Origin: Lentisphaerota bacterium
Lineage (GTDB): Bacteria; Verrucomicrobiota; Lentisphaeria; Victivallales; Victivallaceae
Direction of reading: 5' to 3'
Length of the DNA stretch: 64,000 bases
Assembly: GCA_015061545.1 (NCBI GenBank)
Contig: SUWJ01000009.1
Coordinates: forward strand, 18,663 to 82,662
The first letter of the stretch is position 1. Each line of letters opens with the position of its first letter. A program made the position numbers and the translations under genes. This document shows positions 34,701 through 42,860 of this stretch, one piece after another. The notes under the pieces are model-generated. The model was not told the DNA's origin. It searched no databases and saw only the letters and a program-made list of their open reading frames with translations.

Positions 34701-36104
34701 TTATTGCAGTTTGTTCCTTTTTGCGCTCGCCGCCACAATTCCGGAAAGCGCGATCAGAGCCATAACGTTAGGCAGCACCATCAGCTGATTGAACATATCC
34801 TGAAGTTCCCAAGCCAAATCGTTTTTGATCAGCGTTCCGGCCAGCACAAACAACGATGCCGTAATCGAATAAAGCACCGAGGCGCGTTTGCCGAAAAGAT
34901 AATGAAAATTGATCTTGCCGAAGTAATTCCAGCTCAAAATCGTGGAAAATGCAAAAAACAACAGGCAAACCGCTACAAAAATATTCCCCACCGATACCGT
35001 ACTGACCGATGCCACCGCCTGCTGCACCAGATTGGTCTTACTAAGATTCCCCGCCGCCAGCAGCTCAGCGTAGTTGCCGCCATTGGCACCTGCCAGCGGC
35101 CCATCGCCCGTGTAGATCGTGGAAATTACGATCAAAGCGGTCATGGTCAGCACAACTGCCGTATCAATAAATACCCCGATCATTGCCACCACCCCCTGAT
35201 CGTGCGGCTTGGCAACTTTTGCCGCCGCGTGGGCGTGAGGTGTTGACCCCATACCGGCTTCGTTGGAAAAGAGTCCCCGTTTAACGCCCTGACTGACCGC
35301 AACTTTTATCGCATATCCCCAACTGCCGCCCAAAAGCGCTTCGGGCTGAAAAGCGTATTTGAAGATCAAACCGAAAGTCTGCGGCAGGTATTCGATTCGG
35401 GCAATCAGCACCAGCGCACCGCCCGCCAGATAGATCAAAGCCATAGTCGGAACCAGTTTTTCCGCCACGCCGGCAATGCGGGAGATCCCGCCCAGAAAGA
35501 TCACCGCCGCCACCGCCGCAATAATCAGCCCCACGATCCAAGTCGGGATACCGAAGGCATTGGCACAGGTTTCGCCGATACTGTTGGCTTGCACCATGCA
35601 GCCCATAAAACCCAGCGATACAATGATCGCCACCGCAAACCAGACCGCCAGCAAACTGCCGAACCAGTTGGGGAATGCCCGCTTTATATAGTAGACGGGG
35701 CCGCCGTGATACTGCCCCGACTCATCCGCCACATGAGTATTCTGCGCCAGCACCGCTTCGGCATAGATCGTTGCCATACCGAAAAACGCCACCAGCCACA
35801 TCCAGAAAATCGCACCGGGGCCACCGATTAAAATCGCCCCCGAAGCTCCGACAATGTTCCCCGTACCCACCTGCGCCGCCACCGCAGTAGCCAGCGCCTG
35901 AAACGGACTCAAACCTTGCTTTCCCACTCTGCGGTGCAATGAAAAATTACCGAACGCACGGCGCATACCCTCGCCGAAGCAGCGGATCTGCACAAAGCGG
36001 GTCCTGATACTGAAAAATATGCCCGAGCCCACCAACAGTACAATCAAAACATAATCCGAAAGACAACCGTTGATCCGCGACACGATTTTCAGCAGCTCAT
36101 CCAT
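34701..36104 (-). CDS. Alanine/glycine:cation symporter (AgcS family)
   Basis: 467 residues from the ATG at 36104 (GGGG about 6 nt upstream); an ATG at 36116 has no ribosome site. AgcS signatures: GLSPFQALATAVAAQVGTGNIVGAS, GPGAIFWMWLVAFFGMATIYAEAVLAQ and GLFSNEAGMGSTPHAHA. It takes up alanine or glycine with Na+ or H+ through about 11 inner-membrane helices. Full family length. It lies between the glycan locus and tRNA-Gly with no obvious functional link. No strong terminator was found after it. Confidence 0.85.
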   Translation of the reverse strand: MDELLKIVSRINGCLSDYVLIVLLVGSGIFFSIRTRFVQIRCFGEGMRRAFGNFSLHRRVGKQGLSPFQALATAVAAQVGTGNIVGASGAILIGGPGAIFWMWLVAFFGMATIYAEAVLAQNTHVADESGQYHGGPVYYIKRAFPNWFGSLLAVWFAVAIIVSLGFMGCMVQANSIGETCANAFGIPTWIVGLIIAAVAAVIFLGGISRIAGVAEKLVPTMALIYLAGGALVLIARIEYLPQTFGLIFKYAFQPEALLGGSWGYAIKVAVSQGVKRGLFSNEAGMGSTPHAHAAAKVAKPHDQGVVAMIGVFIDTAVVLTMTALIVISTIYTGDGPLAGANGGNYAELLAAGNLSKTNLVQQAVASVSTVSVGNIFVAVCLLFFAFSTILSWNYFGKINFHYLFGKRASVLYSITASLFVLAGTLIKNDLAWELQDMFNQLMVLPNVMALIALSGIVAASAKRNKLQ

Positions 36105-36195
36105 GATACACCCCATAATAAAGTTAAGGCACTGTTCTCAATACTTTTTCCCAAACCTTTTATTTAACTACCCGTGTTTGGAACCAAGCAAAAGT

Positions 36196-36232
36196 TAAAA
36201 AAAAACGGTTCGCAGCTTCTGCCGCAACCGTT
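36196..36232 (-). terminator. Rho-independent terminator of tRNA-Gly
   Basis: On the minus strand AACGGTT-GCGGCAG pairs with CTGCG-AACCGTT and is followed by nine T residues (A run at 36197-36205 on the plus strand). Confidence 0.85.
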
Positions 36233-36243
36233 GGATCTCAAAA

Positions 36244-36317
36244 TGGAGCGAGTGACCGGAGTCGAACCGGCGTGACTGGCTTGGGAAGCCAGGGCATAAC
36301 CGTTTTGCTACACTCGC
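36244..36317 (-). tRNA. tRNA-Gly(CCC)
   Basis: 74 nt including an encoded CCA. Acceptor GCGAGTG/CACTCGC (7 bp), D stem GC(A), anticodon stem CTGGC/GCCAG with loop TTCCCAA giving anticodon CCC, and T arm GCCGG-TTCGACT-CCGGT. It has its own promoter and terminator. Confidence 0.9.
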
Positions 36318-36333
36318 ATCTTATGTTTTCATT

Positions 36334-36362
36334 AATATAGCATTACATTTAAACAAATTCAA
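36334..36362 (-). promoter_or_regulatory. Promoter of tRNA-Gly
   Basis: Minus strand TTGAAT (36357-36362), a 17-bp spacer and TATATT (36334-36339), about 16 bp before the mature 5' end. Confidence 0.6.
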
Positions 36363-36380
36363 GTATTTTCGTGAAAATAC
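36363..36380. promoter_or_regulatory. 18-bp inverted repeat between tRNA-Gly and ilvC promoters
   Basis: GTATTTTC-GT-GAAAATAC has perfect 8-bp arms. It abuts the tRNA -35 and lies 12 bp before the ilvC -35, so a bound protein could affect both. Confidence 0.35.
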
Positions 36381-36392
36381 CCGCAGAACTAT

Positions 36393-36420
36393 TTGCAATT
36401 TTTTCAGTTTGAGCTATATT
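36393..36420 (+). promoter_or_regulatory. Candidate promoter of ilvC
   Basis: TTGCAA (36393-36398), a 16-bp spacer and TATATT (36415-36420). The leader is about 80 nt. Confidence 0.5.
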
Positions 36421-36505
36421 TAGATTTATGCAAGCTAAATGTAGGATGTTTGGACGAAAGCGAGTTTTCTTCAAATATCCGCAATAATTAAAAGGAATAA
36501 GAAAG

Positions 36506-37498
36506 ATGGATCTCATCCACGACAATGCTGCAACCTTTGATGCGTTGCAGGGCAAGACTATTGCGATCATCGGTTACGGTGCTCAGGGCCGCAACCAGGC
36601 TCTCTGTATGCGCGACTGCGGCGTGCAGGTCATCGTCGGCGTGCGCCCCGGCAAAAGTTTTGACGCCGCCACCCGCGACGGCATGAAGGTCATGAGCGTG
36701 GCGGAAGCCGCCGAAGCTGCTGACATCATCCACATCCTGCTGCCCGATGAAATGCACGGCACGGTGTATGCCAACGAAATCAAAGCCGGTCTGAAACCCG
36801 GTAACGCCCTCTCCTGCTCGCACGGCTTTGCTTACGCCTTTGACGTGATCAATCCCCCCGCCGATGTTGACGTGATCATGGTCGCGCCCAAGAGCCCCGG
36901 TACCGAAGTCCGCCGCCGTTTTGTGGAAGGTTTCGGCGTTCCCGGTTTGATCAGCGTGCATCAGAATGTTTCCGGCAAAGCCCGCGATCTGGCGCTCTCC
37001 ATGGCCAAGGCGCTGGGTCTGACCCGTGCCGGCGTGCTGGAATGCACCATGAAGCAGGAAGCCTACGAAGACCTCTTCGGCGAACAGAACGTCATCTGCG
37101 GCGGTCTTGTTGACCTGATGGAATGTGGTTTTGAAACTCTGATCGAAGCCGGTTATCCCGCCGAAATGGCTTACTTTGAATGCGTCCACGAAGCCAAGCT
37201 GATCGTTGACCTGATCTACGAAGGCGGTATCCAGAAGATGAATACCGTTATTTCCAACACCGCCGAATGGGGCGAATACAGCAATGGTCCGTTCATCCTG
37301 CCTCACGACGAACTGAAGGCCCGTATGAAGGAATCCTTGCGCCGCATCGAACAGGGCGAATTTGCCAAGAAGTGGCTGGAAGAAGCCGGCAACGGCGCTC
37401 CCAACCTCATTGCTGCCCGCGAAGCTCTGGCCACTCACCCGGTCGAAGTCGTCGGCAAAAACATCCGCAGTATGTTTGAAGTTACCCTCAACAAGTAA
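36506..37498 (+). CDS. ilvC: Ketol-acid reductoisomerase
   Basis: 330 residues, class I length. Rossmann motif GYGAQGRNQALCMRDCGVQVIVGVRPG; HGFAYAF and VAPKSPG near the active site; metal and substrate residues in KQEAYEDLFGEQNVICGG and YFECVHEAKLIVDLIYEGG, and the Ser of ISNTAEWGEY. It converts acetolactate to dihydroxyisovalerate, the second step of valine, leucine and isoleucine synthesis, using NAD(P)H. AAGGAATAAGAAAG precedes the ATG. Its codon use is strongly biased toward C-ending codons. No other ilv gene is nearby. Confidence 0.95.
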   Translation: MDLIHDNAATFDALQGKTIAIIGYGAQGRNQALCMRDCGVQVIVGVRPGKSFDAATRDGMKVMSVAEAAEAADIIHILLPDEMHGTVYANEIKAGLKPGNALSCSHGFAYAFDVINPPADVDVIMVAPKSPGTEVRRRFVEGFGVPGLISVHQNVSGKARDLALSMAKALGLTRAGVLECTMKQEAYEDLFGEQNVICGGLVDLMECGFETLIEAGYPAEMAYFECVHEAKLIVDLIYEGGIQKMNTVISNTAEWGEYSNGPFILPHDELKARMKESLRRIEQGEFAKKWLEEAGNGAPNLIAAREALATHPVEVVGKNIRSMFEVTLNK

Positions 37499-37513
37499 TA
37501 GCGGTTACTTCAA

Positions 37514-37550
37514 GGCAATGTGCGAGCAATATTGCGCATTGCCTTTTTTT
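37514..37550 (+). terminator. Rho-independent terminator of ilvC
   Basis: GGCAATGTGC pairs with GCGCATTGCC (one G-U pair), followed by T7. It ends only 8 nt before the next gene's ATG. Confidence 0.85.
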
Positions 37551-37558
37551 ATTGAAAT

Positions 37559-38230
37559 ATGAGTTCAGAACTTAAAATCCACAAACCCAAACGCGCCTCG
37601 CTTTCCAGTCAGGTGGTGCAGGAGATCGAACGTCAGATACGGGAAAATGTCTGGCAGCTCGGCGAACGCATACCGGCGGAACCGGAATTGGCATCGGCGT
37701 TCGGAGTCAGCCGCAATACTGTGCGGGAAGCGCTGCAGTCGCTTATCCACGCAGGAATATTAGCAGCGCGCCCGGGCGACGGCACTTACGTTCAGCGCCG
37801 CAGCCGTATGGAAAGTGCATTGCACAGCGAACTCTCTTTGCAGGACATAAAAAAAGTGCTGGAAGCCCGTTCGACTCTGGAGCAAGGCATCGTGGCTCTG
37901 GCGGCAGCCAACCGCACCGTTGAAGATCTGCAAAAAATACGCATCTCCCTTGACGAACGCAATAAAAGCGATAATTCCCAATTGGATGCCCAGTTTCACA
38001 TGAATATAGCTTACGCGGCACACAACCCGCTGCTGGCAGATTTTTATAACGAAATCTGCCGCTTCATGCTCCAGAATCTACCCGAAAAGCCCTTGGAAGG
38101 CGCCGCCTATACCGCCGAAACCGCGCTGCACGAACAGCTCTACCAAGCGTTGAAAGATCAAGATGCCCAAAAAGCGCAATCCACCGCCCAGGCAATCGTC
38201 AACATCTACGCCAACCGCTTCAACATCTGA
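37559..38230 (+). CDS. FadR-type GntR transcriptional regulator
   Basis: 223 residues. Winged helix at ~15-75 (GERIPAEPELASAFGVSRNTVREALQSLIHAGIL, PGDGTYVQRR), followed by an all-helical FCD sensor domain with the 'EARSTLEQGIVALAA' opening, a FHMNIAYAAHNPLLADFY helix and a late His (ALHEQLYQAL), which normally help hold a metal. FCD regulators respond to organic acids. There is no ribosome site: the ATG directly follows the ilvC terminator. No other Met lies before the DNA-binding domain, so the start must be here. Its target is unknown. Confidence 0.85.
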   Translation: MSSELKIHKPKRASLSSQVVQEIERQIRENVWQLGERIPAEPELASAFGVSRNTVREALQSLIHAGILAARPGDGTYVQRRSRMESALHSELSLQDIKKVLEARSTLEQGIVALAAANRTVEDLQKIRISLDERNKSDNSQLDAQFHMNIAYAAHNPLLADFYNEICRFMLQNLPEKPLEGAAYTAETALHEQLYQALKDQDAQKAQSTAQAIVNIYANRFNI

Positions 38231-38492
38231 ACACATTTTTTGCTTCTTCGGCGGTTTATGACAAAAGTAAGCAGAAAAATTGAATAATTTGGCAAGACAA
38301 AATTGAAAAACTCTCAGCTATCCCATAACTTTCCTATAAAGCAGCTGCAAAAAAACAAATCATTCAAATATTTTACAGATTTTTTTGCTTATGCCTGTTT
38401 GTTATGGTAAACGCGTGATACTCGAAAAAGAGCGTGCATTGAGTTTTTTAAGGCATACACCAACTTTTTTATCTAAAAAATCATTTTCCGAC
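38231..38492. other. Non-coding AT-rich spacer
   Basis: No convincing gene. It holds the first copy of a dispersed repeat (38315-38390) and short T runs. The promoter of tRNA-Ser begins at its right end. Confidence 0.5.
38315..38390 (+). repeat. Dispersed intergenic repeat, copy A
   Basis: The core TATCCCATAACTTT, 1 nt, CTATAAAG, 1 nt, AGCTG, 1 nt, AAAAA and the distal ACAGATTTTTTTG region align with 63561-63633 at roughly 75-80% by eye, same orientation. Confidence 0.7.
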
Positions 38493-38520
38493 TTGCAAAT
38501 TCTCGAATTGGTAGTATAAT
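38493..38520 (+). promoter_or_regulatory. Promoter of tRNA-Ser
   Basis: TTGCAA (38493-38498), a 16-bp spacer and a perfect TATAAT (38515-38520). The tRNA begins 44 bp later. Confidence 0.6.
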
Positions 38521-38564
38521 ATATAAAGCGCTGTTCAAGGGAGAACTCCTTGGATCCAGTATGC

Positions 38565-38657
<93 letters not shown>

Positions 38658-38818
38658 TTGTGCTTAAATTTGGGGTAAAGGTGCCAAACGGTACCATTTC
38701 GGTTGTTCAATCGCTTAAAAACAGATAATTTTCAGCTATATCCAGGAATCAATTATGGGAAACGATATGGCTATATCCAAGATCAAACTCAAAGTAAAGT
38801 TATACTTAATATAAAAAC

Positions 38819-39010
38819 TATTTTTCGCTACACCACTGGTACACATCTTCCATTTCCAGCGCCTTCCACCGCCAAACAGCGGTCTATGTAGCAACGGAAT
38901 CACATCGTTATACCGGAGCTACAGAAGATCTGCCAGCTTGCCTTACCAAACATAATGCCGGAGAAGTTCCCCATACATCAACGTTCAAGCCGTGTAAAAT
39001 TGAAGCATAA
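38819..39010 (+). pseudogene. Decayed GIY-YIG endonuclease gene
   Basis: No start codon and no full domain, but one frame reads VYVATESHRYTGATEDL then TKHNAGEVPHTSTFKP, the GIY-YIG pattern (Y-V at the start, Y-T-G, then the 'HNAG..PHT....P' signature of COG2827 nucleases). It stops at a TAA just after KPCKIEA, before the helix that carries the catalytic Glu, and the 5' part is scrambled. It lies 165 bp after tRNA-Ser(GCT). A recognisable relic, probably not functional. The rest of 38655-39125 holds no gene I can support. Confidence 0.6.
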
Positions 39011-39125
39011 TTTTGATTTCAGACCAAACATCATTTATAAAAAAGTTTTATCTGTTCGTCATAACTCTTTGATTGGTAACATCCGTTGAGTGGCATTTTA
39101 TTATTATGCCATACTAAATTTTCAG

Positions 39126-40187
39126 TTATTTTTCAAGCATAATTGTGCGTATTGAGTTGATTTCTTCCGCAGTCACGCCAATCGCCAGCAAATACTTTTC
39201 CACCTGCTCCTGCACAGTAGCTCCAGCCGGCGCATAAGCGGCGATCTTGGTCCGCCACTTTTTGAAGTAGTTAATATCGTGATGACGCGGAAAACGGCTC
39301 AATGAACTCAATTCGTAATCCTCAAACAGCTTTTCTTCCGGCACTCCCAACAGACCGTTGATCAGAAAGGCGATTTCGCCGGTACGGTCTACGCCGCCGC
39401 TGCAATGAAAGTAGATGGGGTAGTTATCGGCATCGGCAAAAACCTTGATCGTATCCCGGAATAACGCACACTGCTCCGGAGTAAAGGAGTTGTAAGCATT
39501 GATCGGACGGAAAAACAACTTCACGTTTTTTCCCATCCGGCTGTTGACCTTGTCCGGAACCATTTCGGCATAACGCATATCGATTTCGCTTTTTATGCCC
39601 AATTCTTCGACCATATAGCGTTTGTTGGCTTTACTCATGGGGTACCAGGCATCCAAATCAGCTCCACGGTAAACCATTCCCTGACGAACCCGGCGGCCAT
39701 CAACTGTACGCCATGAACCAAGATCGCGGAAGTTGATCGGTGATTTTTCAACATTTTCCGGCAGCTTTATCCAACGCGGAGTGTCAGCGGTGCTGAAAGT
39801 TCCGGCAGCCACAACATTGCCGTGAATATCCAACACCCGGCAGTAATATTTCTGATTGGTAAAAAGATTGTAAACTTCCACTTCCGGAACCGCACTTGCC
39901 ACAACCCGGAGCGAAGAGAAGTTTTCATTCGTGGAGATTTCCAACTTATAAGGTCCGTAGGTTCCCTGCCATGCAAATTTTACCGGATACACGGTTGCAA
40001 TCTCTTCAGTATGCATACCGTCTTTGTTGGATGTCTTCTGCCGGGCCGGAATCTTTTCGCGCCAATTTGTCTGAAACACAGCCACTTCTGACTCATTCAC
40101 CGGTGAATGAAATTTTTCAGTACAGGAACACAGCATACCGGCACTCGCTGCCAGCAGAAATAACATACAGATCTTTTTACCAGTCAT
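39126..40187 (-). CDS. Exported lipoprotein tyrosine phosphatase (Y_phosphatase3 family)
   Basis: 353 residues. A lipoprotein signal (MLCSC) is followed by a beta-sandwich of ~110 residues (fibronectin-like: VYPVKFAWQGTYGPYKLEIST), then a phosphatase domain with NFRDLGSW, YRGADLD and the P-loop HCSGGVDRTGE, a C-x5-R motif with Cys262 nucleophile and Arg268. The opening matches bacterial LipA/Y_phosphatase3 proteins, which remove phosphate from tyrosine, phosphoinositides or other small phosphates. It is the last gene of the 12-gene run, 16 bp after an SGNH hydrolase, so a phosphorylated sugar or glycan substrate is plausible. Confidence 0.8.
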   Translation of the reverse strand: MTGKKICMLFLLAASAGMLCSCTEKFHSPVNESEVAVFQTNWREKIPARQKTSNKDGMHTEEIATVYPVKFAWQGTYGPYKLEISTNENFSSLRVVASAVPEVEVYNLFTNQKYYCRVLDIHGNVVAAGTFSTADTPRWIKLPENVEKSPINFRDLGSWRTVDGRRVRQGMVYRGADLDAWYPMSKANKRYMVEELGIKSEIDMRYAEMVPDKVNSRMGKNVKLFFRPINAYNSFTPEQCALFRDTIKVFADADNYPIYFHCSGGVDRTGEIAFLINGLLGVPEEKLFEDYELSSLSRFPRHHDINYFKKWRTKIAAYAPAGATVQEQVEKYLLAIGVTAEEINSIRTIMLEK

Positions 40188-40203
40188 TTATCCTATCTTC
40201 TTT

Positions 40204-40851
40204 TTACAATGATTCCGGAGCATAGAAACGGCACACCCAACTGGACTGGATGTCAAAAATATCCATTGCTTTGAATATATCATGCGCCAGTTTGATATGC
40301 CCCAACGCGTTGGGATGCAGTACATCAGCATGCAGATAAAATTCGGCCGGACACTCCTGCCACAACTTAAAGTGATCGATCAGCGGCACATTGCGCTTTT
40401 GAGCGACCTGACGGGCAGCTTCGGCAAACTCAGGAACTCTGACGCGCTGTTCATCCAAATTACGCAAAACAGGCGGAGGAGTTTGCAAGACTACCTGACA
40501 ATCAATGGCAGCAAATTTATCCAGCAATTCATTCAACTGCTTTTGATATTCGGCCAAATCAATCTCACTTGCGCTGTCATTAGTACCGATCATCACAAAT
40601 GCAACATGCGGCTTGAAGGCTGCTGCCCGGAAATCAAAATCCCGCAGCAGATCAACCGTTTTAAAACCGGAATAAGCACTGTTGAGCACCAGGTCATTGC
40701 GCCGCTGCATTTCCCAGAGAATCCGTTCGCGGAAGAGTTCGGAAAAGTCCCGCTTTCCGCAGGTATGCTTGGCTCCGTGAGTAATGCTGTCGCCATAAAA
40801 GAGCCAACGAATGGGGGATGTTTCACTCAGTAATGATTTTATTTTTTCCAT
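40204..40851 (-). CDS. SGNH/GDSL hydrolase, single domain
   Basis: 215 residues from the ATG at 40851 with AGAGGT upstream; longer in-frame starts overlap the neighbour and lack a site. Block I FYGDSITHG (Ser nucleophile), block III MIGTNDSA and block V HADVLHPN (Asp-x-x-His) are present. No signal peptide, so cytoplasmic. SGNH esterases commonly remove acetyl groups from sugars. It follows a second, unrelated-length SGNH gene by 49 bp, so two esterases act in the same pathway, perhaps on different positions or sugars. Confidence 0.85.
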   Translation of the reverse strand: MEKIKSLLSETSPIRWLFYGDSITHGAKHTCGKRDFSELFRERILWEMQRRNDLVLNSAYSGFKTVDLLRDFDFRAAAFKPHVAFVMIGTNDSASEIDLAEYQKQLNELLDKFAAIDCQVVLQTPPPVLRNLDEQRVRVPEFAEAARQVAQKRNVPLIDHFKLWQECPAEFYLHADVLHPNALGHIKLAHDIFKAMDIFDIQSSWVCRFYAPESL

Positions 40852-40900
40852 AAATCGACCTCTTTGAATAAATTCTTCAACAGAATATTTACCCCAAAAA

Positions 40901-41956
40901 TCAGAACATATCAACTCCGGAGAGCAGTTGCAGCAATACCGATGCATAAACCCGGTGCCCGTAATCGTTGGGGTGATTCACTCCATTACCTGATATATCG
41001 TAGAAATCTTTCTTTTCCAGAATTTTTCTCCATACTTTCTGCACATCCGCCAATGCAATGCTGCTGTCGGAAGATTCTACAAATTGCCGTACTTTTTCTG
41101 CAAACTCCAAATCATGACCGGGGCGGGTACACTCCCAGAACTCATGGCCGGTCATGGAGTTGATCAACACCACCTCGCATTCAGGATTGTTCCGGCGGCA
41201 GATTTCGATCAACTGCTGATTGACGGCAATAAATTTTTCGGAAGAAATGCTCTGAAAATCATTCATTCCGTAAGCAATAATCAACAAATCAGTCTTTTTG
41301 TTCTGCCATTCAGCTGCATGCTGTACAGCATACTCGCATCCGGTTCCGTTGACCGCATGGTTGCTGAGATTGATGCTGGTGCGGAAGCGATCTTCCAGAT
41401 AGCGCGCGGTTTGTACTATGTATGGGGGTGTAAACGGTTCATGTCCGATGTAGCCGGACGCATTGAATCCCTCGCTGATGCTGTCGCCCAGCAGAGTGAT
41501 GTTTATTTCCTGCTGCTGAGCAAGCATTTTTCTGAAACGCACCAGACGCTCATTCTGACTTTTCAGTTCTGGCGAAAAATCAATTTTCTCCGCCCGGTAA
41601 TCGACAACGATCTGATTTTCGGCAAAAAAACTTTCGTTATTAAAGAACAGTTTACCGCCATCAAGCGCGCCTTCCACCGCCATTGCACCGGGCACCGGGA
41701 AACAGGCAGCATCTTCGCCCGGACGCATCATTTCTGATGGTATATAAGGCATAGAACTTTGTTTTGTCCGTTGGATAATCCGGCTGCCGCTATGGTGAAT
41801 AAAGTCAACTTCAGGAAAATATTCTTTGCCTGAAACCAGATTGTACACCCGCAAAATTGCTGCTGCAGGAAACATCAGTTCAACTGTATCCCGCGCAGTA
41901 AACATGCAGCTTTCCTGCTGTACAAAATTATTTAATTTGTCCCAAAGTTTCAACAT
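40901..41956 (-). CDS. SGNH/GDSL hydrolase with N-terminal beta domain
   Basis: 351 residues. Residues ~15-140 form a beta-rich domain (ELMFPAAAILRVYNLVSGKEYFPEVDF) typical of two-domain carbohydrate esterases. The SGNH domain then has LLGDSISEG, YGMNDFQS and a GVNHPND C-terminal block. No signal peptide. It probably deacylates the same imported glycan as its neighbours. Ribosome site GAAAGATG. The downstream gap of 49 bp and the upstream gap of 72 bp hold no signals. Confidence 0.8.
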   Translation of the reverse strand: MLKLWDKLNNFVQQESCMFTARDTVELMFPAAAILRVYNLVSGKEYFPEVDFIHHSGSRIIQRTKQSSMPYIPSEMMRPGEDAACFPVPGAMAVEGALDGGKLFFNNESFFAENQIVVDYRAEKIDFSPELKSQNERLVRFRKMLAQQQEINITLLGDSISEGFNASGYIGHEPFTPPYIVQTARYLEDRFRTSINLSNHAVNGTGCEYAVQHAAEWQNKKTDLLIIAYGMNDFQSISSEKFIAVNQQLIEICRRNNPECEVVLINSMTGHEFWECTRPGHDLEFAEKVRQFVESSDSSIALADVQKVWRKILEKKDFYDISGNGVNHPNDYGHRVYASVLLQLLSGVDMF

Positions 41957-42028
41957 TATCAGACATCTTTCTAATCAGATCATTTCAATGAATATACACC
42001 TGAACAGTACAATATCAAAAATAATCGA

Positions 42029-42805
42029 TTATTTTTGACAATCACGGTACATATTCATAACTCTGTCGCAATCAGCATTGATTGCAGTAACATCCGCGCC
42101 GCAGTTTACAAAATCAAAGCCTTCGTCGTAGCATTGTTTCAAGCTCGGCAGCGGTACTGTTCCGGCAAATTTACCATATTTGTGCGCAGTTTCTACCACC
42201 AGTTTACGCACCCGGTGGATTTCCGGATGATCAAATTCCGCCGGATGACCGATTGCATGGCTGAAGTCGCCGGGGCCGAAGAAAATCATATCAATACCTT
42301 CCACCTGACAGATTTCGTCCAGCTGCGAAAGCGGCTCCGGATCTTCGATCTGTACAATGATCAAACGGTTCTGATTAGCGAATTTGATATACTCCTTAAA
42401 ATCAAAACGGCAATAAAGCCCATCGGCATTTCCGCCATCCACAGGACGACGCCCTATGGGGTGGAAGCGAACGGTATGAGCAATTTCTCTGGCTTCCTCC
42501 AAACTCATCAAATGAGGAATCATAATACCGGCAGCATCAGCTTCCAGCGGCCGGATATAGTCGCTGTAACTGCCTTTGGGGACCCGGACGATACAATCCA
42601 TATCATGAGACTTGGCCGCCATAATCTGAGCTTCCATTACAGCAAAATCAGTTGGAACATGTTCCTGGCATATCCATGCCGCATCAAAACCGGCCAATGC
42701 GGCGATTTCAACTGCTCTCGGGCATGAAAGATTGAATTTATAAGAAATTACTTTTTCTCCGCGGCGCATTTTATCAAGCACGCGACTGGTTCTGGGATAT
42801 TGCAT
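42029..42805 (-). CDS. HpcH/HpaI-family aldolase
   Basis: 258 residues from the ATG at 42805 (GAGGTG upstream; the in-frame GTG six bases earlier overlaps that site). Class II pyruvate aldolase pattern: GFDAAWICQEH, a DCIVRVP strand, AGIMIPHL, 'IVQIEDPE' (metal Glu) and FFGPGDFSHAIG (metal Asp). The family splits 2-keto-3-deoxy sugar acids or similar into pyruvate and an aldehyde. In this operon it may handle a keto-deoxy acid from a released sugar. There is no matching dehydratase in the window. Confidence 0.8.
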   Translation of the reverse strand: MQYPRTSRVLDKMRRGEKVISYKFNLSCPRAVEIAALAGFDAAWICQEHVPTDFAVMEAQIMAAKSHDMDCIVRVPKGSYSDYIRPLEADAAGIMIPHLMSLEEAREIAHTVRFHPIGRRPVDGGNADGLYCRFDFKEYIKFANQNRLIIVQIEDPEPLSQLDEICQVEGIDMIFFGPGDFSHAIGHPAEFDHPEIHRVRKLVVETAHKYGKFAGTVPLPSLKQCYDEGFDFVNCGADVTAINADCDRVMNMYRDCQK

Positions 42806-42860
42806 AATCACCTCTGAATGGTTGTTTTAATATATTGTATGCATAAAGCATATTGTTTTG

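Noticed and set aside
36488..37438. Minus-strand frame opposite ilvC
   Set aside because: Shadow of a highly biased ilvC coding strand.
38703..38891. 62-residue plus-strand frame after tRNA-Ser
   Set aside because: No ribosome site or homology pattern; it overlaps the GIY-YIG relic in another frame.
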